32,780 bases of DNA from CAZKBP01 sp964551015 (lineage in GTDB: Bacteria; Bacteroidota; Bacteroidia; Cytophagales; Microscillaceae), in NCBI GenBank assembly GCA_964551015.1, contig CAZKBP010000049.1, forward strand, positions 1 to 32,780, given 5' to 3'. Shown piece after piece: positions 24,369 through 32,780 of this stretch (the first letter of the stretch is position 1; each line of letters opens with the position of its first letter). The notes beneath the pieces are model-generated. The model ran no database searches and had not been told where the DNA came from. It saw nothing but the letters and a program-made list of their open reading frames with translations. The translations under genes were made by a program, and so were the position numbers.

Positions 24369-27300
24369 ATGGAAAGATCGAGAAATGTTTATAGGCTGCC
24401 CTTGGCCTTTTACGCCCTGACTATCTGCTGGTTCTTAGGAGCCAGTTGCCAAGTTAGTGCCCAAGCTCCCAATGTCACGGGTGAGCTTAAAAAGTGGCAT
24501 AAAATTACTTTGACTTTTGACGGCCCCAGTACCAGCGAAACCGCCAGCCCTAATCCCTTTTCGGATTACCGTTTGGAAGTAACTTTTAGCAAAGGAAGCA
24601 AATCTTACCGAGTACCTGGCTATTTTGCAGCTTGTGGAAATGCCGCCGAAAATGGCTGTACTGCTGGTAACAAATGGCGTGTCCACTTTGCACCAGATGA
24701 AACTGGCACCTGGAATTACAGCGTAACCTTCAAGCAAGGCAGCAATGTAGCCATCAACGGTGGAGGCTCGGCTGTGTCTCCCGTAGATGGTTTTACGGGT
24801 ACTTTGCAAGTAAGCGCCAGCGACAAATCCGGCCTAGACAATCGTGCCCAAGGCCGCCTTCTTTACGTAGGTGAGCATTATTTGCAATACAGTGAAACAG
24901 GTAAATACTTCTTCAAAGTAGGAGCCGATGCACCTGAAAACACCCTCGCTTACGAGGACTTTGACGACACACCCAACCGCCGAGGTCGCCGCAAAAACTG
25001 GCAACCTCATCAGCAAGATTACAGTGCTGCCGATGCCTCTGCTTACACTTGGCAAAACGGTAAAGGTACCGAAATGCTCGGTATGGTCAAGTATCTCTCC
25101 GATCAAGGTATGAATGCTTTCTCCTTCCTTACTTTTTCTTTATCTGGAGATGATGAAAATGTATTCCCACATCTTTTGAAAGTACCCATCAGCCAGTACA
25201 ATAGCTTTGGCGATGCCGACCAGTGGAACCAGGGCGTTCACCACGATCGCTTTGATGTGTCTAAGCTAGACCAATGGGAGCATATCTTTGAATATGCCGA
25301 CAAAAAAGGAATGTACTTGCACTTCAAAACGCAGGAAACAGAGAATGACCAAAGAATGGACGGCGGTAATGTAGCCCGCGAACGCAAGCTTTACTACCGC
25401 GAACTCGTCGCCCGTTTTGCTCACCACTTGGCTCTGAATTGGAACACTGGTGAAGAAAATAGCCAAACCAGTGCCCAAGAAATCGCCATGGCCGATTACT
25501 TGGAAGCAATTGACCCTTACAACCACAATCGGGTCATGCATACTTACCCCGGACAAAAAAACCGCTATAACAGCCTTATCGGAAATAAATCTGAGTACAC
25601 AGGTGCTTCTTTGCAGAGTGGTGTGAATGCAGTTCACAATGATACCAGAACCTGGGTCAACAACTCTCGCAATGCAGGTAAAAAATGGGTGGTAGCCAAC
25701 GACGAACAAGGGGATGCCCAGACTGGCGTTTCAGTAGATGCTTCTTTCCCTGATAGTAAACTTCCTGAAAATAGAGGAAAAGGAGATAACCGCGAAGCCA
25801 TACGGTACAGGGTACTCTGGGGCAATCTGCTTGCCGGAGGAGCTGGCGTAGAATACTACTATGGATACAGTACAGGTTGTGATGACCTAGACTGCCAAGA
25901 TCACCGTAGCCGTGCCTCCAAATGGAGAGATGCCAAAGTAGCCAAAGACTTTTTTGATCAATATCTGGAGCCCTACGCTACGCAGATGCTTAGCGCAGAC
26001 GGAGTCACCAATGATGGTGATGACTATGTATTTGCCAAAGAAGGAGAAGTTTATGCCATCTATCGCCCCAACGGAGGTTCTACTGGCTTGAGCTTGCCCG
26101 GTGCTAATAGCAACTATCAAGTACAATGGCTAAACCCCATCACGGGTAATATGCAAAATCCCAGCACACTGGGCAATAACTTACAGGCTCCCAACAACAA
26201 CCAAGACTGGGTGGCTTTGATTTTGAAAAAAGAATCAGGTGGCGGCAACGATCCTAATCAAGCCCCTACCCTTAGCTTCACCTCTCCTAGCAACAATGCC
26301 GAATTCGCCGCAGGAAGCAATATTGAAATCATCGTAAATGCTACCGATGCGGATGGAAGCATTAGCAAAGTAGAATTCTTCAACGGCCAAACTCTGGTAG
26401 AAACACAAAGTCAAGCACCTTATACTTACACCCTGAGCAATGCCTCCGAAGGCAGCTATACCATCCGCGCCCTAGCCACAGATAACGAAGGAGCCACGGT
26501 CGAGGAAACGATCGCTTTTACGGTCAAGGCCAATGATCCTAACCCCAACCCTGCCGTGTTCTCTATTCCGGGCAACATTGAAGCTGAAGCGGCGGATGAA
26601 TTAGTGGGCAGCATTCGGGTAGAAAACACTCCCAACTCGGATGGTCAAAATCTAGGTTTCATCAAAAATGGGGACTTTGCCAACTACCCCGTAGAAGTAA
26701 CAGCAGGTGGTACTTATCAGGCCAATTTCACGGTGTCCAGTGCTGGCTCTGGTGGCACCATCGAGATTTTTGTAGATAATAATAAAGTAGGAGAAGTAAG
26801 CGTACCTGTCAACGGCCAGTGGCATAACTACAGCATTCAATCTACTGACATTGCCCTGAGTGCCGGTACCAAAGTGCTCAAATTAGTATTTTCGGGCCCT
26901 AATGGCTACCTCCATAACTTGGATAAAATGAGCTTCACGCCCAAGCAAGTGCAAAATCAAGCTCCAGTCGCGCGTGCAGGTGCTGATCAAACTGTAACTG
27001 ACCAAGACAACAATGGCACAGAAACCATTACGCTGGACGGTGCAGCTTCTTCTGATTCAGATGGAAATATTACCAGCTATGTATGGACGCTGGATGGCAA
27101 TCCAATTGCCAGTGGTGCTAAAACTACCACCACACTACCCGTGGGTACACACGTGATTACGCTTACCGTAACCGATAATGCCACCCCGGCACTCACGGAT
27201 ACCGATCAAGTAACCATTACGGTAGAAGCAGGGCAAAGTAGTGGCGGTACTTCTAGTTTTGTTTTGGTGAATGCCAATACCAATACTGAAATTAGCCCTT

Positions 27301-28547
27301 TGACCAACAACGATGTGGTCAATAAAGCAGAGGTAGGGAATGCCCTTAGTATCATTTATGTTCCCTCACAATCGGTTGGAAGTGTATTCCTGAAACTGAC
27401 TGGTGCGAAAGGAAACGAGCAAACCGAAAATATCTCTCCCTATGCTTTAGATGGAGATTCTAATGGAGACTACAATGCGTTCAGCCTTCCTAGTGGAAGT
27501 TATACCCTCAGTGCTACTGCTTACAGCGGAAAGAACAAGTCAGGCAGTGTACTGGCACAAGAAACCATCAACTTTGCCCTAACTGACCAAACGATTGCTC
27601 AAGAACCTAATCAGACTCCCGTAGCACAGGCTGGTTTGAATCAATTGCTCAAAGATGAAGATAATGATGGTTCAGAAACCATTTCTTTAAATGCTTCTGC
27701 TTCCCAAGACCCAGATGGTAGCATCCAAAGTTATGTTTGGACGCTGGGAGGTAATCAAATTGCCAAGGGCAAGAATGCCAATGTGAGCCTTCCTGTGGGT
27801 ACACATACCATCACCCTGACAGTAAGTGATGACGGTGATCCTGTACTGAGCGATACCGACCAAGTTACCGTTATCATAGAAGCGGGTACGATTGAGCAAG
27901 GAGGAGAGCCAACGAGCTTTATACTTGTAGATGCAAGCGCAGATGTGAATATCCGCAGGCTGGTCAGCAATGATGTAATCAATCAGGCAAATGAAGGTTC
28001 GGCTCTCAGTATCGATTATCTACCTGGGCAATCTGTGGAAAGTGTTGTATTCAAACTCACTGGCCCCACGACTAATACACAAACAGAGAACTTTGCGCCC
28101 TATGCCCTAAATGGTAACGAAGGAGAGGATTTCAGACCTTTTGTCTTCCTCAATGGTGATTACACGCTGGTTGCCACTGCTTATAAAGGTAAAAACGGTA
28201 CAGGTAGTGTCATCACGAGTGAAACGATTGAATTTAGCGTAATCAACAGCAACGCCAAGCAGAAAAACGCCGAAGCTATGAATTTGGTGCAGGCAAGCGC
28301 TTATCCCAATCCCATGTCTCAGGATCAAGTTGGAGTAAAATTATCCAAAACCATCAGTGGTCAAGTGAGCTATGTACTTACCAACACTCAGGGGGATGTA
28401 TTGGCAGAAGGCTCTCTTTATCTGGAGACAGAGCAATCTCAAATTAACCTGGATTTTGGCAACTATACTGCGCTTCAAGGTATTTATTACCTCCGTCTAA
28501 AGGGTCAGGCACTTCCAGAAACTACCCTAAAGCTTGTAAGAAGATAA
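24369..28547 (+). CDS. Large secreted multimodular glycoside-hydrolase-like protein (DUF5060, TIM barrel, Ig, CBM6, PKD, T9SS signal)
   Basis: 1392 residues. Signal peptide to about residue 32 (...CQVSAQ). DUF5060 at about 37-125 (GELKKWHKITLTFDGP). A TIM-barrel-like domain at about 150-590 holds two candidate catalytic glutamates, in NTGEEN (E362/E363) and ANDEQG (E446). An Ig-like domain is at about 632-715 (PTLSFTSPSNNAEF), and CBM6 at about 732-860 (GNIEAEAADELVG). Two copies follow of a module made of a PKD-like domain plus an unrecognised about 110-residue beta domain (from about 863). The end, about 1306-1392 (AYPNPMSQ...GIYYLRLKG...LKLVRR), is a type-A C-terminal sorting domain for the type IX secretion system. 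The protein should be secreted or attached to the cell surface and act on a polysaccharide. Substrate unknown. Confidence 0.85.
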   Translation: MERSRNVYRLPLAFYALTICWFLGASCQVSAQAPNVTGELKKWHKITLTFDGPSTSETASPNPFSDYRLEVTFSKGSKSYRVPGYFAACGNAAENGCTAGNKWRVHFAPDETGTWNYSVTFKQGSNVAINGGGSAVSPVDGFTGTLQVSASDKSGLDNRAQGRLLYVGEHYLQYSETGKYFFKVGADAPENTLAYEDFDDTPNRRGRRKNWQPHQQDYSAADASAYTWQNGKGTEMLGMVKYLSDQGMNAFSFLTFSLSGDDENVFPHLLKVPISQYNSFGDADQWNQGVHHDRFDVSKLDQWEHIFEYADKKGMYLHFKTQETENDQRMDGGNVARERKLYYRELVARFAHHLALNWNTGEENSQTSAQEIAMADYLEAIDPYNHNRVMHTYPGQKNRYNSLIGNKSEYTGASLQSGVNAVHNDTRTWVNNSRNAGKKWVVANDEQGDAQTGVSVDASFPDSKLPENRGKGDNREAIRYRVLWGNLLAGGAGVEYYYGYSTGCDDLDCQDHRSRASKWRDAKVAKDFFDQYLEPYATQMLSADGVTNDGDDYVFAKEGEVYAIYRPNGGSTGLSLPGANSNYQVQWLNPITGNMQNPSTLGNNLQAPNNNQDWVALILKKESGGGNDPNQAPTLSFTSPSNNAEFAAGSNIEIIVNATDADGSISKVEFFNGQTLVETQSQAPYTYTLSNASEGSYTIRALATDNEGATVEETIAFTVKANDPNPNPAVFSIPGNIEAEAADELVGSIRVENTPNSDGQNLGFIKNGDFANYPVEVTAGGTYQANFTVSSAGSGGTIEIFVDNNKVGEVSVPVNGQWHNYSIQSTDIALSAGTKVLKLVFSGPNGYLHNLDKMSFTPKQVQNQAPVARAGADQTVTDQDNNGTETITLDGAASSDSDGNITSYVWTLDGNPIASGAKTTTTLPVGTHVITLTVTDNATPALTDTDQVTITVEAGQSSGGTSSFVLVNANTNTEISPLTNNDVVNKAEVGNALSIIYVPSQSVGSVFLKLTGAKGNEQTENISPYALDGDSNGDYNAFSLPSGSYTLSATAYSGKNKSGSVLAQETINFALTDQTIAQEPNQTPVAQAGLNQLLKDEDNDGSETISLNASASQDPDGSIQSYVWTLGGNQIAKGKNANVSLPVGTHTITLTVSDDGDPVLSDTDQVTVIIEAGTIEQGGEPTSFILVDASADVNIRRLVSNDVINQANEGSALSIDYLPGQSVESVVFKLTGPTTNTQTENFAPYALNGNEGEDFRPFVFLNGDYTLVATAYKGKNGTGSVITSETIEFSVINSNAKQKNAEAMNLVQASAYPNPMSQDQVGVKLSKTISGQVSYVLTNTQGDVLAEGSLYLETEQSQINLDFGNYTALQGIYYLRLKGQALPETTLKLVRR
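26953..28258 (+). repeat. Tandem duplication of a PKD-plus-unknown module inside the large secreted protein
   Basis: Two units of about 653 bp (26953-27605 and 27606-28258). Each begins with PVARAGADQTV / PVAQAGLNQLL (PKD-like, with ITSYVWTLDGN / IQSYVWTLGGN) and continues into a conserved unit opening with SFVLVNANTNTEI / SFILVDASADVNI and containing NDVVNKAEVGNALSI / NDVINQANEGSALSI. The protein copies are clearly homologous but the DNA has diverged, so the duplication is old. Confidence 0.8.
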
Positions 28548-28585
28548 GCCACTGCTTATCTAGAGCCTTCATTGGTTCAGATCAG

Positions 28586-28613
28586 AAAGCCCGGCCTCGG
28601 TCGGGCTTTTTTT
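28586..28613 (+). terminator. Rho-independent terminator after the large secreted protein
   Basis: Stem AAAGCCCG (28586-28593) / CGGGCTTT (28602-28609), extendable by two more pairs around a CTCG loop, followed by a run of seven T (28607-28613). 39 bp after the stop codon. Confidence 0.92.
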
Positions 28614-28714
28614 ATATTCCCACTTCTTTAACTACTATTTACTTTAAACTAGGTAGAGAATCCTTCCCTTTTTTTCCTAGCTTAGCTCAGTCTTATGATT
28701 TACCTCTACAAAAA

Positions 28715-31700
28715 ATGACTGAAAACAAACCACAAACTGTAACCGTACCCACCGCAGGCGATCAATATTTTCGTCAAAGCCATGCCTTTATCGTGGGCAT
28801 CAATGATTACCAACACGTATCGCCCCTACGTACCGCAACTAATGACGCGGAACGCCTAGCCACCGAGCTAGAAAGCAAGCACGGTTATCATACCTACTTA
28901 CTGCTCAATCCTACCAAAATTCAGTTGGAGGCTTTTATCAAAAAAACGCTCACGCTGACCGTGCAGAAAGACGACCGAGTAATCTTCTACTTTGCCGGAC
29001 ACGGCATTGCCTCCGATGCCCCCGAGGGAGAAGAAGGCAAGCCCCAAGGCTATCTCGTACCCACAGACGCCAAATCTCAAGAAGAGGATAGCATGGTGAA
29101 GATGGACTTACTCAATCAACATTTAAATGCCCTACCCTCTCGCCACGTTCTACTGATTCTAGATTGTTGCTTTGCAGGCTCTTTTGAGTGGGCGGCCAAT
29201 CGTACCCGCTCGCTGGGCTCTCGCTTACCCAAAAAGATTTTCAAAGAGCGTTTTGACCGCTACATCAAAGACCCCGCCTGGCAAGTCATCACCTCCTCGG
29301 CTCACGATCAGAAAGCCCTCGATGTACTCACCAAAAGACCTGTGGGAGAGCGCGGCGAAGAAAACGGCAATCACTCTCCCTTTGCCCTTTCCCTCTTTGA
29401 AGCACTGGACGGAGCCGCCGACGTCGTGCCAGCCGACGGTAACGATGGCGTAATTACCGCCTCTGAATTGTACATATACCTGCGGGATAAAGTAGAAAGC
29501 CAGAGCATTAGCGAGGCAGAGAAACTGCGCCAAACCCCCAAACTTTTTAACCTGGAGCGCCATGACAAGGGAGAGTTTATTTTCTTCCATCCCAAACACG
29601 CCCTAAACCTTGACCCCATCCCCAAGCGCAATCCTTACATGGGCTTGAAATCCTTTGAGGAAGAAGATGCCGATTTGTTTTACGGACGAGATGAAGTAGT
29701 TCAAGCTCTGCAGGCCAAAGTAAAGACCACCAACTTCTTAGTGGTAACTGGTGCTTCGGGTACGGGTAAATCTTCGGTGATCAAGGCCGGGCTTATTCCC
29801 ATCGTCCGGGAAAAAGGCTTCCGAATCTTACCCACCATCCGGCCCACCAGGTATCCTTTGCAGGCTTTATCGGCGGTTTTAGCGGAAGCGAAAATCATGG
29901 AGCCAGATACCGATCTGAGCAAGGGCGTACCCGATGAGATTGTGGAGAAATTATTGGCACAAAAAACGCTCATCTTGGTAGATCAATACGAAGAGCTGAT
30001 CACCCAATGCAATGATGCCCAGGCGCGCCAGCTTTTTATTGATTTTTTGCGTCGCCTGATTGAGTCGGGCAAGCCCGAAAATATGGAAGTAGTCATCACA
30101 GTTCGGGCGGATTTTGAGCCTCAGTTTGAGAAAATGGGCTTAGAAAAACACTGGATGCAAGCGCGCTTCACCGTTCCGCCCTTTGGCTTGGATCAACTGA
30201 TGGAGGTGATCGAGAAGCCCGCCATTCAGGAGGTATTGATGTTTGACCCGCCCGAGATGGTCAGCGAAATTGCCAATGAAGTCATTCAGGCACCGGGGGC
30301 TTTGCCTTTGCTTTCTTTCTTGCTGAGTGAGCTTTATTTGAAATGCTACCAAGAAGGTCGCAGACTCACCCGTGAGGCTTACGAAGAATTAGGGGGTGTG
30401 GTCGGTTCGCTGCGAACCCGCGCCGATGCCCTCCACGAAAGCCTAGACAAGCCTCACCGCCAAACCATGCGCCAGGTCATGATTCGAATGATCTCTCTGG
30501 AAGCGGGAGAAATTGCCAGCCGAAGGGTCTTTCTGGATGAGCTCAACTATCATCAGGAAGTTCGCAATGCCCAAGTCGAGAGCGTACTCAAAAAATTGAG
30601 CGAAGCCCGCTTGGTGGTGCAAGGCAAAGACAGCCAAGGAAAAATCTACGTAGAACCCGCTCACGATGCTTTGGTGAGGGCTTGGGCCACCCTCTGGGAG
30701 TGGGTCAAAGCCTTTGGGGAAGATAACCTGCGCCTGCAAAGACGCCTCCACGAGGCCGTCAAGGATGCCAAAAACACGCAGCCCGCTATTCTGGAAAATG
30801 GTAAAAAGCTCAAAATCAAAGAACAATCCGCCCTACTCTGGGAAGAAAACCCCAACTTGGATAACTTGTACGCAGAAACCCAATCCAAGCAAAACTGGCT
30901 CAATGCCCAAGAAACTACTTTTGTAGAAGCCAGTCATCGCCTACGCAAACGCATCAAAAGGAAGCGAAGACAAGAGTTGATCTTGGCTTTTACCCTGTTG
31001 GGAGCGCTGGCCATTGGTGCCACGATCGCCTTCTTCATTGCTGAATCGAGACGTAAACAAGCCGAGCGAGAGAGCTACGCCAACCGCATGGTGGCACTTT
31101 CTCTAGAGATTCCCGACGAATATCCCGTCTTGAAAATGCGCCTTCTCAATCAGGCTTACGAGGCGGTCAGAGATGACCGAGAGAACTATCCCACCATTGA
31201 GTGGGCCAGAAGTCGTATCGTCAGTAAGTTTGGCATTCCGGGTCAGGATAATTATTTTCATTACGGGCAAATTTTGAATGATGTGGAAAGTCAGCTTATG
31301 AGTAATGCAGAAACCGAGCAAATGAAGACTTTACTCAAAAATGGTGGTTTTGAATCTAAGGCCGATTGTCAGGCTCAATACGGAGGTACAGAACAGATTC
31401 GTATTTCTCCCTTTGGAGATATGCTTCTAGCCCTTGAGGATGTACAAAAGGGAGGTGGTATGGTGATCTGGGATTTACTAAGCGGTACAGAGATCAACCG
31501 AATCCAATCCAATGATTACCAATTTACCGATGCACTTTTCTTACCAGATGGTAGCGGTATCTTAGCCTGTGATGAAAGTGAAGAAATTAAATTCTTAGGA
31601 ATCAATGGAGATCCGATTGCAGGCAAAAATATTAAACACCCTGATTATGGCGTACAAAACCTCGCCGTGTCTCCTAATGGCAAGTATTTGGCAACCGGAG

Positions 31701-32476
31701 GAGCAAACCGCCTAGCCCTTTGGGATTTAAAATCTAATAAAAAAATCAGTGATCTTGCCAAAATTGGAGAAGATAATCCTGAGGATATGGCCTTGTTTCA
31801 TAGTACTTTTTCGGAAGATGGGAAGTACTTTATGGCGCTGGTGGGTGATTATAACCTTGACCCTGATTACAACCCTAGCGTGGCACCCGCCATCGAGGAT
31901 TACATCTATGCCGTGATCGCCGTTTGGTCTACAGAAGCCATCGTTAATTCCAATGACAATGATGGTATACCCGAGCCAATTTTTAATCTAAGTCTTGAAG
32001 AATTTGCTACTCGAACCGACAAGTTTGGATACCCCACTAACCCTAGTAGATATTTTCAGGAGGTAATTCTCTCGCCGAGTGGAGAGCTGGTTTTAGTTCT
32101 AGAAAAGGAAAAAGAGGTAGGCAGCTTTAAAGTATTCAGAACGAATGACCCGGGTGGGTTAGGAAATCACGAGCCTCTCTATATCTATCCCCCTCTCAAT
32201 ACGGAAGACCCTACCATTGTCCTCGAGAAAATGGCTTTTTTACCTGATGAGTCTGGATTTGTAGCACAAAACAGAGGTTACGGCGTGGAGGTTCACCGAC
32301 CCGATGGAGAGCCTTTTCTATTTTTGGGGATGTTTGATCTGGGAGGCAAGGCGATCTTAATGCCCAGCAAGTTGGATGATCTGGGAGCAAATAGTATTTT
32401 CTTTCACCAAACGATCAAAGAAGAAGACGCAAAATCCTACATTGGCACATTTGATCCTTATTATTTGGGTCAGTAG
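28715..32476 (+). CDS. Caspase-like peptidase - nSTAND NTPase - transmembrane - beta-propeller protein
   Basis: 1253 residues. Peptidase C14 (caspase/metacaspase) domain at about 20-290: AFIVGINDYQHV, catalytic His96 in FYFAGHG, catalytic Cys152 in LILDCCFAGS, and the acidic DGNDGVITASEL loop common in this class. A STAND-type NTPase begins at NPYMGLKSFEEEDADLFYGR (about 307), with Walker A GASGTGKSS (346-354) and Walker B LILVDQYEE (419-427), then a winged-helix-like arm. A basic stretch (KRIKRKRRQE) precedes one transmembrane helix at about 753-776. The last about 400 residues contain degenerate WD40-like blades (ISPFGDMLLALED...VIWDLLSG; VSPNGKYLATGG...LALWDLKS). STAND-caspase proteins are known or suspected to trigger cell death when the sensor is engaged. 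Here the helix would split peptidase/NTPase (cytosol) from propeller (periplasm), if topology follows the charges. Single gene between a terminator and repeats. Confidence 0.92.
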   Translation: MTENKPQTVTVPTAGDQYFRQSHAFIVGINDYQHVSPLRTATNDAERLATELESKHGYHTYLLLNPTKIQLEAFIKKTLTLTVQKDDRVIFYFAGHGIASDAPEGEEGKPQGYLVPTDAKSQEEDSMVKMDLLNQHLNALPSRHVLLILDCCFAGSFEWAANRTRSLGSRLPKKIFKERFDRYIKDPAWQVITSSAHDQKALDVLTKRPVGERGEENGNHSPFALSLFEALDGAADVVPADGNDGVITASELYIYLRDKVESQSISEAEKLRQTPKLFNLERHDKGEFIFFHPKHALNLDPIPKRNPYMGLKSFEEEDADLFYGRDEVVQALQAKVKTTNFLVVTGASGTGKSSVIKAGLIPIVREKGFRILPTIRPTRYPLQALSAVLAEAKIMEPDTDLSKGVPDEIVEKLLAQKTLILVDQYEELITQCNDAQARQLFIDFLRRLIESGKPENMEVVITVRADFEPQFEKMGLEKHWMQARFTVPPFGLDQLMEVIEKPAIQEVLMFDPPEMVSEIANEVIQAPGALPLLSFLLSELYLKCYQEGRRLTREAYEELGGVVGSLRTRADALHESLDKPHRQTMRQVMIRMISLEAGEIASRRVFLDELNYHQEVRNAQVESVLKKLSEARLVVQGKDSQGKIYVEPAHDALVRAWATLWEWVKAFGEDNLRLQRRLHEAVKDAKNTQPAILENGKKLKIKEQSALLWEENPNLDNLYAETQSKQNWLNAQETTFVEASHRLRKRIKRKRRQELILAFTLLGALAIGATIAFFIAESRRKQAERESYANRMVALSLEIPDEYPVLKMRLLNQAYEAVRDDRENYPTIEWARSRIVSKFGIPGQDNYFHYGQILNDVESQLMSNAETEQMKTLLKNGGFESKADCQAQYGGTEQIRISPFGDMLLALEDVQKGGGMVIWDLLSGTEINRIQSNDYQFTDALFLPDGSGILACDESEEIKFLGINGDPIAGKNIKHPDYGVQNLAVSPNGKYLATGGANRLALWDLKSNKKISDLAKIGEDNPEDMALFHSTFSEDGKYFMALVGDYNLDPDYNPSVAPAIEDYIYAVIAVWSTEAIVNSNDNDGIPEPIFNLSLEEFATRTDKFGYPTNPSRYFQEVILSPSGELVLVLEKEKEVGSFKVFRTNDPGGLGNHEPLYIYPPLNTEDPTIVLEKMAFLPDESGFVAQNRGYGVEVHRPDGEPFLFLGMFDLGGKAILMPSKLDDLGANSIFFHQTIKEEDAKSYIGTFDPYYLGQ

Positions 32477-32514
32477 CGTTTCGCGCCCCCCAAGGTCTGT
32501 CCAACTACCTGATT

Positions 32515-32561
32515 CCCACTACCGCAAGGGTTGAGCGATGGCGAACACTTGCGGTAGTGGG
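32515..32561. repeat. Palindrome related to 81-119, inverted orientation; may terminate the caspase gene
   Basis: Arms 32515-32530 and 32546-32561 pair over 16 positions with one mismatch, around the loop TTGAGCGATGGCGAA. Core CTACCGCAAG / CTTGCGGTAG is shared with the left-end copy. It lies 38 bp past the caspase stop; there is no T-run, so terminator function is uncertain. Confidence 0.65.
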
Positions 32562-32605
32562 GGGCTAAGGCCTTGGGCAAGCACCTCGAGGCACTTAGTC
32601 AAGCC

Positions 32606-32780
32606 CCTAAAGACGGTTCATGAAGGCCTAAAGGCGGTTCGCTGAGGGGTAAAGGCGGTTCCAAAGCCCCTAAAGGTGGTTCGCTGAGGGGTAAACGCGG
32701 TTCATGAAGGCCTAAAGGCGGTTCCGAAGGGCCTAAACGCGGTTCAAGAAGGCCTAAAGGTGGTTCGCTGAGGGGGTAAG
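32606..32780. repeat. 21-bp tandem repeat array running off the window
   Basis: Eight full 21-bp units (first at 32606, last ending 32773) with consensus CCTAAAGGCGGTTCATGAAGG, plus a slightly shifted partial ninth. Positions encoding CTAAA and GGTTC are nearly invariant; the six bases after GGTTC vary between units (ATGAAG, GCTGAG, CAAAGC, CGAAGG, AAGAAG). All + strand frames are closed by stops, but one minus-strand frame is open from the window edge to a TGA near 32600 and reads as a seven-residue repeat (PLGLHEP and variants). This is either a minisatellite or the 3' end of a repeat-protein gene lying mostly outside the window. Confidence 0.85.

Noticed and set aside
32606..32780. CRISPR array
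   Set aside because: Units are contiguous with no unique spacers of constant size and no cas genes nearby; it is a plain tandem repeat.

Overview
The window looks like a piece of a Bacteroidota chromosome, probably from the Cytophagia/Saprospiria side of the phylum. The evidence is a complete ECF sigma / FecR anti-sigma / SusC / SusD polysaccharide utilisation locus, lipoproteins with acidic residues after the lipobox cysteine, a type IX secretion (Por) C-terminal sorting domain, a TAnnTTTG-type promoter element and few Shine-Dalgarno sequences. Almost all genes read on the + strand; the one clear minus-strand gene is tRNA-Arg(TCT).

Left accessory region (1-6.8 kb). A SUFU-domain protein (a family often used as immunity proteins of polymorphic toxins) lies between two 30-bp near-identical direct repeats, followed by about 400 bp of decayed sequence. 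Next comes a Roco-type protein (leucine-rich repeats, Roc GTPase, COR) whose frame is broken at a CCC TAA and continues in the +1 frame to a death-like 'effector-associated' C-terminus. A formylglycine-generating-enzyme-fold (FGE-like) protein follows 12 bp downstream. A second 246-residue FGE-like paralog follows after a REP-associated tyrosine transposase (RAYT). Paired inverted REP palindromes end both FGE genes and encode their last residues; further REPs sit around the RAYT. A small antitoxin-like gene and the tRNA with its terminator close the region. The Roco + FGE pair resembles the nucleotide-dependent conflict (defence/self-recognition) systems described for multicellular-type bacteria.

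Central catabolic locus (7.2-23.8 kb). Order: ECF sigma factor, FecR anti-sigma, SusC with an N-terminal STN signalling domain, SusD, a strong hairpin terminator, two tandem GH144-type (glycoamylase-domain) enzymes, a GH3 beta-glucosidase, a Cys-type sulfatase translationally coupled to GH3, a secreted esterase, an AEC-family inner-membrane carrier and a second secreted esterase. GH144 with GH3 points to beta-1,2-glucan breakdown: surface endo-cleavage, SusCD uptake, then GH3 release of glucose. The sulfatase and esterases suggest a decorated (sulfated or acylated) natural substrate. A 550-bp gene-free gap separates this from a 1392-residue secreted multimodular protein (DUF5060, TIM-barrel-like domain, Ig-like, CBM6, two PKD-plus-unknown modules, T9SS signal).

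Right accessory region (28.6-32.8 kb). After a terminator there is a 1253-residue single-gene caspase-nSTAND NTPase-transmembrane-beta-propeller protein, a strong candidate for a membrane-spanning cell-suicide sensor. It is followed by a palindrome related (in inverted orientation) to one at the left end of the window, and by a 21-bp tandem array running off the window, which on the minus strand reads as an open seven-residue repeat.

The best candidates for something new are the frameshifted Roco/death-like/FGE operon with REP-encoded protein tails and variable C-termini, and the membrane-anchored caspase-STAND protein. All family assignments are from reading the sequences by eye; no searches were run.
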